From positions 1 to 64,000 of the forward strand of contig QULP01000008.1 of assembly GCA_003481745.1 (NCBI GenBank): 64,000 bases of DNA, in the 5' to 3' direction. The notes beneath the pieces are model-generated. The model did not search any database and was not told the origin of the DNA. It worked only from the letters and a program-made list of their open reading frames with translations. Source of the stretch: Firmicutes bacterium OM04-13BH (GTDB taxonomy: Bacteria > Bacillota > Clostridia > Lachnospirales > Lachnospiraceae). Below, one piece after another: positions 51,540-59,830 of the stretch (its first letter is position 1; each line of letters begins with the position of its first letter). The position numbers and the translations under genes are program-made.

Positions 51540-51815
51540 TTTTCTTCCTAACGCAAGGGAATAACGGCAACCCTGAGTAAGTACGTGGAGCCAGACGGTG
51601 GGTGCGCGGTGACATTTCCCAAAAGAGATTGAGCGAACAACACCAACACTGTAAATGGGCCCGGCCATCCCAAGGCCATGATCCGGCGCTGAACAGGTTG
51701 GCTGCCTGTTCCTCCGGGCTTGTCGCTTTACTTGCGTTGAGAGCGCCGCACAGAAAATAACGATTGTCTTTGGACAGGCCAAGTAAATATGTGCGGCGCT
51801 CTCTAATATTCAAAA
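51540..51815 (+). ncRNA. Candidate structured RNA region
   Basis: The gap 51481-51949 has no gene. It contains GAACAGG/CCTGTTC (51691-51711), GGCC-rich stems near 51662-51680, and a perfect 14-bp inverted repeat at 51739-51752 and 51790-51803 whose 37-nt loop holds a further TGTC/GACA hairpin. GAGAGGAGG precedes it at about 51531-51539. Conserved function is not known to me; the call rests on structure alone. Confidence 0.35.
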
Positions 51816-51858
51816 ACTATAATAAACCTCGAGACAAAGTGTCCCAAGGTGGAGTAAG

Positions 51859-51895
51859 GCAACAGGCCAGCATCCCGGTGGTGCTGGCCTGTTGC
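51859..51895. terminator. Perfect 14-bp hairpin
   Basis: GCAACAGGCCAGCA and its exact complement surround a 9-nt loop. It is followed by GTTTCC rather than a long T run, so it may be a weak terminator or a protein-binding cruciform. Confidence 0.5.
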
Positions 51896-51949
51896 GTTTC
51901 CCCACCAAACAGCGGGAGGCGTTCTATCAATCTGTGAAGGAGGTTTACC

Positions 51950-52216
51950 GTGAAATTAACTACACAGGAACTTGAACAAATGAGAAGCGTTGACATTGGC
52001 GCGGTGGCTGCCGAGTCCCTGCCTGATGTGAGCGGTATGACCTTTGACAATGCGCTTTCCCGAAAGGAGCGCATCTCTCGATTTTTGCAGACTGTCAAAA
52101 ATCCATACTGCTTTTGCATCGGTGGCGTTGGCGTGAAAATTGAATTTGCTGAAAGCGGGCCATCTCTCCAAGATAAGCTGACAGATTTCCTGCTGCGGCA
52201 AAGAAGCGGGCTGTAA
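51950..52216 (+). CDS. DUF6870 family protein
   Basis: An 88-residue small protein, GTG start 7 nt after AAGGAGG. MTFDNALSRKERISRFLQTVKNPYCFCIGGVGVKIEF is the core of this family, which lies next to the recombinase in many clostridial elements. The function is unknown; its place suggests regulation of excision or transfer. Confidence 0.78.
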   Translation: MKLTTQELEQMRSVDIGAVAAESLPDVSGMTFDNALSRKERISRFLQTVKNPYCFCIGGVGVKIEFAESGPSLQDKLTDFLLRQRSGL

Positions 52217-52334
52217 CTTCGGCTACAGCTCGTTTTGCTTCTTCGAGACAAAGTGTCCCGAAGCGGAGGCATCCTTGTTGTCCTCCCCGGATAGAGTTAT
52301 AATATAAGTGTAATGTGATAGGGAAGGAGGAACA

Positions 52335-54017
52335 ATGGCACGAGCAAAAAACAGAGGGTATCAGCAGAGTTTCTCTCCCTCTTACACAATCCGCCGCTGG
52401 CGGCTGGGCATCTATATCCGGCTTTCAAAGGAAGATTTGAAAAAAGGAAAAGACGATAGCAACAGCGTAAAGAACCAGCGTGACCTACTGAACGATTTTT
52501 ACCGACGCAACATTGACGAGTTTGAAAGCATCACGGAATATGTGGATGATGGTCATACTGGAACGGACGCCAACCGTGAAGATTTTCAACGGCTCTTGGC
52601 GGATGTCATGAGTGGTAAAATCAACTGCGTTATAGTAAAAGACCTGTCCCGCTTCGCACGAAATTATAGCGATGCCGGAAGTTTGATCGATAACCTGTTT
52701 GTTCAAATGGGTGTTCGCTTTATCAGCCTTGCTGAGAATGTGGACAGCTACAAGAACCCCGACAGCGTTTCAAATATCATCGTTCCCATTACAAACGTGA
52801 TGAACGATAATTACTGCTATCAGACTTCCAAAAAGATCCGGCAGGTATTTGACTACAAGCGGCGCAACGGCCAGTATATCGGAGCATTTGCTCCTTACGG
52901 CTATGTAAAGCACCCAAAGGACAAGCACAGGCTGATTGTTGATCCCGATGCTGCTGAAAATGTCAAACTCATTTTCACAATGCTTATTCAAGGGTCATCA
53001 AAACGTGCTATCGCGCTGTACCTGAATGAACACGGCGTACCGAGCCCATCGGCTTACAAGGTACAAAAGGGCTTGCCTGTTTCGACAAGAGGGTATGACG
53101 ATCCTATGTGGGGAGCCCGCATGATCCACTCCATTCTTACCAATCCGACCTACACCGGGGATTTAGCCCAAGGCCGAAGCCGGGTGAAAAGCTACAAGGT
53201 ACACCAGATTGAAGCTGTTCCACGCGAGGAATGGGTGGAAGTGGCTGGAACGCATGAGGCCATTATCGACTATGAAACTTTCGACAAGGTACAGGCTCTC
53301 TTACAGCGTGATACCCGTACTTCCCCGAAAGGCCGTGAGGTACATTTATTCAGCGGCTTTCTGAAATGTGCCGATTGCGGGCGGGCCATTACCCGATGCG
53401 TTGGCAAGAACAACAATGTATATTATTCTTGCTCAACCTACAAGAACCGTTCCCGGACAGCCTGCACCATGCACTCAATCAAGCATGAACGGCTGGAGGC
53501 TGCTGTTTTGTTCGCTGTACAGCATCAGGTACATTTGGCTGTTTCCTACTCGGAAATCGTCACGCAGATCAATTCCGCTCCAATCAAAAAAAGCCAGTCT
53601 TACCGACTGGACGATCTGATAGCTGCAAAAGAGCGGGAACTGACAAAGATAACACGCTACAAGCAATCTCTTTATCAGGACTGGAAAGACGGTGAAATCA
53701 CCCAGCAGGAATACCGGGATATGAAAGCCGACTATGAACGGCAGACTTCTGATATTTCCGCAGTGCTTACCCGGCTGAACGCTGAACGCGCAGAACTGGC
53801 AAACGGTGTAGACAACGAGCATCCCGCACTGGTAGCCTTTATGAAGTATCAAAACATTGAGGCCCTCAACCGTGAAATCTTGGTTGAGCTTGTGGACTAT
53901 ATCAAGGTCTATGAAAACGGCAATATCAGCGTGAAATTCAAATTTGCTGACGAGCTCCGCAAGATTGCCGAGTACATTGAAATCAACACTACGGAAGATA
54001 CCGCAGTAGCGGGCTAA
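52335..54017 (+). CDS. Large serine recombinase (TndX/TnpX type)
   Basis: A 560-residue integrase/excisionase. The catalytic resolvase domain has the nucleophile Ser in IYIRLSKED (about residue 35) and the Arg segments VKDLSRFARN. The recombinase domain is next (about 170-280), then a zinc ribbon (CADCGRAI...CSTYKNRSRTAC), a coiled coil (EREL...ALLTRLNAE-like) and a short tail. It catalyses integration at attL/attR, with the crossover within TATG. It is the rightmost gene, 51 bp from the attR core. GGAAGGAGG precedes the ATG. Confidence 0.93.
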   Translation: MARAKNRGYQQSFSPSYTIRRWRLGIYIRLSKEDLKKGKDDSNSVKNQRDLLNDFYRRNIDEFESITEYVDDGHTGTDANREDFQRLLADVMSGKINCVIVKDLSRFARNYSDAGSLIDNLFVQMGVRFISLAENVDSYKNPDSVSNIIVPITNVMNDNYCYQTSKKIRQVFDYKRRNGQYIGAFAPYGYVKHPKDKHRLIVDPDAAENVKLIFTMLIQGSSKRAIALYLNEHGVPSPSAYKVQKGLPVSTRGYDDPMWGARMIHSILTNPTYTGDLAQGRSRVKSYKVHQIEAVPREEWVEVAGTHEAIIDYETFDKVQALLQRDTRTSPKGREVHLFSGFLKCADCGRAITRCVGKNNNVYYSCSTYKNRSRTACTMHSIKHERLEAAVLFAVQHQVHLAVSYSEIVTQINSAPIKKSQSYRLDDLIAAKERELTKITRYKQSLYQDWKDGEITQQEYRDMKADYERQTSDISAVLTRLNAERAELANGVDNEHPALVAFMKYQNIEALNREILVELVDYIKVYENGNISVKFKFADELRKIAEYIEINTTEDTAVAG

Positions 54018-54038
54018 CCCCCGCTACGAACCCCTTTG

Positions 54039-54072
54039 ACAGTGTGTTTTCCTAATAGGCGCTAATCATATG
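54039..54072 (+). other. attR of the ICE
   Basis: The right arm (54039-54068) is the imperfect inverse of the left arm, followed by the shared TATG at 54069-54072, where the host gene resumes in frame. Confidence 0.75.
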
Positions 54073-55538
54073 CTTATGAGTATCGAAAGATTGATGGACA
54101 GTTTGCAAGAGATTATCAAGAGTATAAAGAGAATGAAGAAATTCCTGGATTATGGGAAGAGACAGGTAAGCATAGTCTGATAGTGTATAAAGAGAATGAC
54201 AGCAATCAAAAAGAGATATATAATTATGAGGATGAAAAATATTTTGGGTATTTTTATGATGAGATACTGTCAATCTCAGAAGATATTTGTTATGTAAACA
54301 TTTCAAAATACGATGATAATGGAGATTATTCAGATAAAATTATTGCTTATGCAGTAGAAAATCAAACAATTATGAGAAATAAATCACCTTTATTAGAGGA
54401 AACAATAGAGGAACATTCAAAAGATGATATGAGTTGGATAACCTCACCAGAGAAAGAGAGCTTTCGTTATGCTGAACGAATTGGAGATTATTTTGTAGTA
54501 AGAAGTGTTTATGGTACGAATGAAGAATACTGTAAATATAGGGTTTATGATTATAAGACAGCAAAGAAAATATCTGAAATAACAGTGAATGCATATACTT
54601 GTTACAAAGACGAAAAATCTGCGTTGATTTTTAAAAAAGAAGATACGAATAATTATACGGATGTCTTTTTAGGAATATTAAACCAAGAACTTATTTTAAC
54701 AGAATTAAATACCGGAAAATTGATTTATGAATATACATTTCCAACAGAGATTATTAAGATAAGATATTTAGAAAATGGAATAATTTTCGTGTCATTGAAA
54801 AACGGAAAAGAATATATGCTTGGAATACGTGAAATAGAAGGCGTGAAAAATGAAAAAGGGTATGGATGGGTAATTCAGGACTTTGAAAAAGAAATAGATT
54901 TATGTGAAAGCTATGAAAACAACTATATAGGCGTTCGAAGTAATAAAGTCTATCTTTATCAGGATTTGGAAAATCAAAATGCAGAAGAAATAGAAGAAGA
55001 TAAAGTGCTGTTATATCAAACTCAAAATAAAAATGTAAAATATCCAGATTATACTCAATCAAAAACAATAAAACCAGTAATAGAAGATTTGCAAAAACAA
55101 GGATTAATTTCAGAGGTTATGTGGAGTTATAAAATAGGCGATAAAATATTTCTGTATGGAAGAGATGGAGTATTTTATAAAATAAATGAAGAGTTATCCA
55201 CAGTGGAAGAAAAAATAACACTTAAGGAAGAGACAGAAGAAAACAAAAACGAAACTTCTGAAGATATTACTGTTTGGCGGACACAAAATCAAAATGAAAT
55301 TTTATTGGAAGATGAAACAGAGGCGCATAATAGAAGAGCCTGGTTAATTAATCTGGATAAAATGGAAATCCGCTATGAAATCGGCGATGACGTCAAAGGT
55401 CAGTTTGCAGGTTATTCTCAAAAAGAAAATAAAGTATTAATGGAAAACTGGCTGGAAGAAAAATACTGGCTCTGTCCGCTTTACACCGCAGAGGAATTAA
55501 AAGAACTTGGAACAAAGTGGAAGAACCAAACTGACTAA
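54072..55538 (+). pseudogene. TIR-propeller protein, 3' part separated by the ICE
   Basis: 488 codons that continue the gene broken at 26691; the frame opens at the attR core (AYEYRKIDGQ follows). It encodes the rest of a WD40-like beta-propeller, rich in Tyr, Glu and Lys, with repeated strand motifs (NTGKLIYEY, NNYIGVRSNKVYLY, VKGQFAGYSQ). No ribosome binding site precedes the first internal starts (GTG 54183), so it is probably silent while the element is present. Its base composition matches the 5' part and not the ICE. Confidence 0.85.
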
Positions 55539-55551
55539 GTTACAAACAAAA

Positions 55552-55602
55552 TTTACTTTTCTCCTGAATTTTGTTATAATTCAGATACAAAATGTAAAGG
55601 AG
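55552..55602 (+). promoter_or_regulatory. Promoter and stranded Shine-Dalgarno of the NSS transporter
   Basis: TTTACT (55552-55557), 17 bp, extended -10 TG-T-TATAAT (55572-55580), and AAAGGAG at 55596-55602. The transporter start codon now lies 1.9 kb downstream because the IscB element sits in between. Confidence 0.7.
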
Positions 55603-55610
55603 AAAACGAG

Positions 55611-56060
55611 TAAATTTTGTCAATAACCCACGCCCGAGATAAATCTCGGACGGGGCTTGTGAAAACAGATATGTTTTTATAAGTCACGTTTTTATTTATC
55701 GAAGGCGTTGACCGTAAGGTCAGATTGATTAGCCTCAGTGTGCAGCGGAGCCAGTCGACTGTTTCATATAGCCAGGAACACTTCCAGCACACTACGTTAC
55801 CGGTAAAATAGGCACTCTGTGGATGCTCCTCAAGTCCCAGACTCTGCGGCATGCGATTAAACATCTCTGAGGGTAGGAGAAGTGTGGTATGCGTTAAACT
55901 ACCGGATAACATTGGCGATGAGGACAACCGACTCTGATTCGGTACTGGCTTGCCAGTGCCGAAAGGATAGAGAATCTGTGCGAGTTGCTTTGAGGTTTCA
56001 AAGTGGCCGGCACAGAAGGCGTAAGCCATCCGGTTCTGCCGGAAATATTTCATGTAAGGA
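55611..56060 (+). ncRNA. Probable omegaRNA of IscB
   Basis: About 450 nt of gene-free sequence directly upstream of iscB, on the same strand, is rich in short inverted repeats (CCGAGA/TCTCGG, GACCGTAAGGTC, GCACTGGCAAGCC-type, GGCCGGCACA). IscB proteins use an RNA encoded here, whose 5' guide is copied from the left flank. The 16 bases before the inferred left end (55595-55610) would be the guide. The exact 5' and 3' ends cannot be set by eye. Confidence 0.65.
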
Positions 56061-56069
56061 GGGCAGCTT

Positions 56070-57425
56070 ATGTCAGTTGCGGTTATGAGCAAGACAGGTA
56101 TGCGATTGATGCCAACAAGCGAATATCGGGCACGTAAGCTGCTCAAGTCAAAGAAGGCAACGGTATATAGATACAATCCATTTACGATTCAGCTGACAGA
56201 AAGAGAGACGGGTGATGTTCAGACGGTAGAACTTTGCATGGATACCGGGTATCTTCATATTGGAACGTCTGTAAAATCGGAGAAGCACGAATATCTTGGC
56301 GTGCAGATTGATACGTTAACAGACGAGAAGCAGAAGCACGATGCGTGCAGGATGTACCGCAGACAGAGACGCAGTAGGAAGAGATACCGCCAGTCACGAT
56401 TCAATAACAGAAAACGTAGTGACGGATGGATTGCACCGTCTCTGGAGCATAAGAAAGATATCCATATCCAGACGATTTCACGCATCTGCAATGCAATGCC
56501 GATTACCAACATTACATTGGAAATGGGAAATTTTGATACACAGGTATTGAAGGCACTGGAAGAAAATAGACCACTGCCACAGGGAACGGATTATCAGCAT
56601 GGAGAGAGATACGGTATTGCAACGCTCCGTGAAGCAGTGTTTGCACGTGACAAGTATACGTGTCAGTGCTGTAGAAAAACGATAGCAGACGGTGCAATTC
56701 TGCACGTGCATCATATAATATACCGAAGTCGAGGTGGCACAAATCGTATGTCCAACCTCGCTACAGTATGCGATAGATGTCATACTCCTGCAAATCATAA
56801 GCCAGGTGGTAGGCTGTACAACTGGAAACCAAAGATTGCGTCGTTCAAAGGTGCAACATTCATGACCGCCGTGCGATGGAAGATGTACAACGAGGTAAAA
56901 TCTAAGTTTTCAGATATCAATATCCATATCACGTATGGAGCTGAGACAAAGGAACAGCGCAGGGCTTTTGATATCACCAAATCGCACGTCAATGATGCTC
57001 TTGTAATGGGACAGTTTCATCCGAAGCATCGTTCAAGACCAGTATGCTATAAGAAGAAACGCAGGAACAATCGGTGTCTGGAGAAATTCTACGATGCGAA
57101 GTATATCGACAGTCGTGACGGTAAGAAGAGAAGCGGTCAGGAACTGTTCAATGGCAGAATCAACCGTAATCATAAGAAAGATTCCGAGAATCTACATCAA
57201 TACAGACAACAGAAAGTATCCGCTGGCAGAAGAACAATAAGGAAACAACATTATTCGATCCAGCCTCACGATATTATTGTGTTTAACAGGCAACAATTCG
57301 AGACATCCGGATGTCACTGTAATGGGGCAAGAGCAATCCTGCTGCCACAGAAAAAATCTGTTGCTATCAAAAAACTTAGCATCCACAAATATGCTGGTGG
57401 ATATTTCAAATCAGATTTTACGTAA
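56070..57425 (+). CDS. iscB: IscB RNA-guided nuclease
   Basis: A 451-residue protein. The PLMP domain (GMRLMPTSEYRARKLL) is followed by RuvC-I with D58 (ELCMDTG), an Arg-rich bridge helix (YRRQRRSRKRYRQSR), RuvC-II with E151 (ITLEMGNFD), an HNH domain with C198/C201, HH214-215 and C234/C237 zinc and catalytic positions, and RuvC-III with D309 (HVNDA). All catalytic residues are intact. IscB is the ancestor-like relative of Cas9 and cuts DNA under omegaRNA guidance. AAGGAGG lies before the ATG. It is too short, and lacks a REC lobe, to be Cas9. Confidence 0.92.
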   Translation: MSVAVMSKTGMRLMPTSEYRARKLLKSKKATVYRYNPFTIQLTERETGDVQTVELCMDTGYLHIGTSVKSEKHEYLGVQIDTLTDEKQKHDACRMYRRQRRSRKRYRQSRFNNRKRSDGWIAPSLEHKKDIHIQTISRICNAMPITNITLEMGNFDTQVLKALEENRPLPQGTDYQHGERYGIATLREAVFARDKYTCQCCRKTIADGAILHVHHIIYRSRGGTNRMSNLATVCDRCHTPANHKPGGRLYNWKPKIASFKGATFMTAVRWKMYNEVKSKFSDINIHITYGAETKEQRRAFDITKSHVNDALVMGQFHPKHRSRPVCYKKKRRNNRCLEKFYDAKYIDSRDGKKRSGQELFNGRINRNHKKDSENLHQYRQQKVSAGRRTIRKQHYSIQPHDIIVFNRQQFETSGCHCNGARAILLPQKKSVAIKKLSIHKYAGGYFKSDFT

Positions 57426-57507
57426 AGAGAAAGGAGTGCGCATTCCTCCCACGCCCGACTACGAAAAATATTTCTTCGTCGGGTGGGGTTTCCTGCGCAG
57501 AATACAG

Positions 57508-58830
57508 ATGAAGAAACGAGAATCATTTAACAGCAGGTGGGGATTTATTTTGGCCTGCATCGGCTCGGCTGTTGGTATGGGGAATATCTGGATGTTTTCC
57601 ACCAGAGTTTCCCTGTACGGAGGCGGAGCTTTTTTAATTCCCTATATTATTTTTGTAATTCTAATCGGTTCGACCGGAGTTATAGGAGAGATGTGTTTTG
57701 GGCGTGCAGCACGTTCCGGACCGATTGATGCATTTGGAATGGCGACGGAAAGAAAAGGAAGCAGAAAGAGCGGAGAACTGCTTGGCATGATACCGGTACT
57801 TGGTTCAATGGCAATGGCAATCGGCTATACTGTAGTTATGGGATGGATTTTAAAATACACTGTGGGTACGCTTACCGGAGCAACGCTTGCACCGGAAAGT
57901 GTAGATGAGTTTGGTGCACAGTTTGGTTCAATGGCAGCTGCATTTGGAAATAATATCTGGCAGGTGGTAGTCTTAATTCTCTGCATGGGAATTTTGATGT
58001 TCGGTGTAGCAACAGGAATTGAAAAAGCGAACAAGATTATGATGCCGATTTTCTTTGCATTATTTGTAGGGCTTGGAGTCTATGTGCTATTTCAGCAGGG
58101 AGCATCTGACGGATATCGGTACATTTTCAGAGTAGATAAAACAGCACTTGCAAACCCGAAAACATGGATTTTTGCACTGGGTCAGGCATTTTTCTCCCTT
58201 TCTGTAGCTGGAAACGGAACTTTGATTTATGGTTCTTATCTTTCGGATGAAGAGAATATTCCGGCATCTGCGGGACGTGTGGCATTTTTTGATACTCTTG
58301 CGGCAATGCTTGCAGCACTTGTCATTATTCCGGCTATGGCAACGACCGGTGCGAAATTAAATCAGGGAGGACCTGGATTATTATTTATTTATCTTCCAAA
58401 TCTGATGAAATCTATGCCCGGAGGGCATGTGATTGCGATTCTCTTTTTTGTTGCAGTTTTACTGGCAGGAATGACCTCTTTAATTAATCTTTACGAAGCA
58501 CCGATTGCGACGGTTCAGGAAAAATTAAAACTTGGCAGAGTACCGGCATGTACTTTGACAGGTATAGTTGGAATTGTGATTTCCCTTTTGATTCAGGGAA
58601 TTGTATCGGACTGGATGGATGTGCTGTCGATTTATATCTGTCCGCTCGGAGCAGGACTGGCAGGAATTATGTTCTTCTGGGTATGCGGAAAGAAATACGT
58701 GGAAGAACAGGTCAATAAAGGAAGAGAAAAAGCATTTACGAAATGGTTTTATCCGGTTTGCAAATATTTATATGTTCCGATTTGCATTCTGGTGTTGATT
58801 CTTGGAATTGCACTGGGTGGAATTGGGTGA
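57508..58830 (+). CDS. Sodium-dependent transporter, NSS/SNF family
   Basis: A 440-residue, about eleven-helix transporter of amino acids or related solutes. The NSS signature is present at the start (GFILACIGSAVGMGNIWMF), followed by GGGAFLIPY. It starts at ATG 57508 (MKKRESFNSRWG). There is no ribosome binding site in the immediately preceding bases, which belong to the IscB element; the natural AAAGGAG lies at 55596-55602. Expression is therefore probably reduced or lost. The coding sequence itself is intact. Confidence 0.88.
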   Translation: MKKRESFNSRWGFILACIGSAVGMGNIWMFSTRVSLYGGGAFLIPYIIFVILIGSTGVIGEMCFGRAARSGPIDAFGMATERKGSRKSGELLGMIPVLGSMAMAIGYTVVMGWILKYTVGTLTGATLAPESVDEFGAQFGSMAAAFGNNIWQVVVLILCMGILMFGVATGIEKANKIMMPIFFALFVGLGVYVLFQQGASDGYRYIFRVDKTALANPKTWIFALGQAFFSLSVAGNGTLIYGSYLSDEENIPASAGRVAFFDTLAAMLAALVIIPAMATTGAKLNQGGPGLLFIYLPNLMKSMPGGHVIAILFFVAVLLAGMTSLINLYEAPIATVQEKLKLGRVPACTLTGIVGIVISLLIQGIVSDWMDVLSIYICPLGAGLAGIMFFWVCGKKYVEEQVNKGREKAFTKWFYPVCKYLYVPICILVLILGIALGGIG

Positions 58831-58854
58831 GAAAAAGGAGTGTGTTAGGTTAGA

Positions 58855-59646
58855 ATGGAAATTAAAGAGTTTCAGCAGAAATTACAGGATATACAGAGAC
58901 TTGCAGTCAACAATGGAAGAAAAATCAGCCGTGAAGTAGTGGAGGATTTTTTTGCGGGAGATGGCTTAAATGAGATACAGCTTCAGAAAGTATATGATTA
59001 TCTGACCATTCAGGGAATCCATACGGATGAAGAGAAAAAGAAAGCAGAAAAAGTTTCAGAGCCAGAAATGCCAAAGAAAAGTTCTATGTTTTCTTATGAA
59101 GCAGAGGAGGCAGAAGAAGAGAAAAAATCGGCCGAGCTGACACAGGAAGAGAAGGAATATTTGGAGAATTATCTTGAAACATTAAATGTGATTCTTCCGG
59201 AAGAGGAAGGCGAAAGAGAACGTCTTTTTGAATCAGCAAAAGCAGGAGAGGCACAGGCAAAATCAAGATTAACAGAATTATATATGAAAGAAGTGCTTGA
59301 AATCGCAAAAGAGCTGCATGACGGAGAGGTCTTTCTTGGAGATATGGTTTCTGAGGGAAATATCGGCTTGATTGGCGCACTGGAAAGTCTTGAGGAAGCA
59401 GAAGATATTTCTACGTTTTTATCCGGAGAAATCCGAAATGCAATTTTATTGCTGTTAGAGGAACAGACAGATCAGAAACAGAGCGATGATATTTTAGTGG
59501 AAAAAGTAAGAAATCTGGAGCATAAAATCAAAGAAATCATGGATGATGATGACGATAAATACAGTGCTGAAGAGTTATCTGCATTTTTGGATATGGATTT
59601 GGAAGAAATCCAGGGAATCTTAAGATTAACCGGAGAAGATAATTAA
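58855..59646 (+). CDS. Sigma-70-like protein lacking region 4
   Basis: A 263-residue acidic protein. The N-terminus (FQQKLQDIQRLAVNNGRKIS, VYDYLTIQGI) resembles sigma region 1.1. The middle (LTELYMKEVLEIAKELHDG, VFLGDMVSEGNIGLIGALES) matches region 2 with its GNIGL signature, and the end (SAEELSAFLDMDLEEIQGIL) resembles region 3. No region 4 helix-turn-helix is present. It may be an anti-sigma-like or regulatory sigma fragment. A GAGTGTG-type weak site precedes ATG 58855. Confidence 0.78.
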   Translation: MEIKEFQQKLQDIQRLAVNNGRKISREVVEDFFAGDGLNEIQLQKVYDYLTIQGIHTDEEKKKAEKVSEPEMPKKSSMFSYEAEEAEEEKKSAELTQEEKEYLENYLETLNVILPEEEGERERLFESAKAGEAQAKSRLTELYMKEVLEIAKELHDGEVFLGDMVSEGNIGLIGALESLEEAEDISTFLSGEIRNAILLLLEEQTDQKQSDDILVEKVRNLEHKIKEIMDDDDDKYSAEELSAFLDMDLEEIQGILRLTGEDN

Positions 59647-59830
59647 TTAAGATAAGTAACTGGAAATTTCATTTTTTTTTAAGAGAATTAACAGGGTTTC
59701 TTAATTGTAAATAGGTAAAAATTGGCGCATAATAGTTAGTATAGTAAGTGTTAAGGAATTACTTAATTTAGATGCTCCGGTAACTTGGTTGCCGAGTAGT
59801 TCACAAAGAAAAAAGAAAGGGGATATGGCT

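Larger units (their letters stand above)
27334..52259. repeat. Fourteen dispersed copies of a 15-bp palindrome, GRGACA-N3-TGTCCC
   Basis: Copies (15-bp core) lie at 27334-27348, 28360-28374, 29701-29715, 32044-32058, 33979-33993, 35275-35289, 38099-38113, 39940-39954, 41406-41420, 43576-43590, 45074-45088, 50976-50990, 51831-51845 and 52245-52259. Most extend to CTTYGRGACA...TGTCCCRAAG. N3 is AAG, AAT, CAT, ATT or CTT. They sit at gene junctions, or in frame within gene ends where they encode GQSVPK or KCPEV-like peptides. None occurs outside the element. Confidence 0.93.
26688..54072 (+). mobile_element. Integrative and conjugative element of about 27.4 kb (serine-recombinase type)
   Basis: The element is bounded by TATG on both sides (26688-26691 and 54069-54072). 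Gene content is that of the Tn1549/CTn-like conjugative families of Clostridia: ParB-like, ArdA, PcfB/VirD4, Maff2, VirB6-like, SpoVG-like, PrgI, VirB4, CD1108-type hydrolase, DUF4315, CD1107, Cys-rich VLP, MobC, relaxase, sigma-like factor, DUF6870 and a large serine recombinase at the right end. It is visibly richer in GC than the flanks, except for the 45.2-50.6 kb cargo. Removing it restores the TIR-propeller frame. Confidence 0.92.
55611..57507 (+). mobile_element. IscB insertion element (ISC, IS200/IS605 superfamily), no transposase
   Basis: Both ends carry CCCACGCCCGA (55627-55637 and 57448-57458) leading into hairpins: CCGAGA/TCTCGG on the left and CCCGAC...GTCGGG on the right. Only iscB is encoded; no TnpA is present, so the element must move in trans. 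Boundaries are inferred: joining 55610 to 57508 puts the ribosome binding site 8 nt from the transporter ATG. Confidence 0.75.

Noticed and set aside
27334-52259. Dispersed palindromes considered as insertion sequence ends or recombination sites
   Set aside because: They have no target duplications, no associated transposase, and regular placement at gene boundaries and inside frames without breaking them.
54183-55538. Separate gene starting at GTG 54183
   Set aside because: No ribosome binding site is present, and the frame continues upstream to the attR core where it joins the TIR gene; it is the 3' fragment of that gene.
56070-57425. IscB considered as a Cas9 or group II intron HNH protein
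   Set aside because: The protein has a PLMP domain and no REC lobe, no CRISPR is nearby, and there is no reverse transcriptase.
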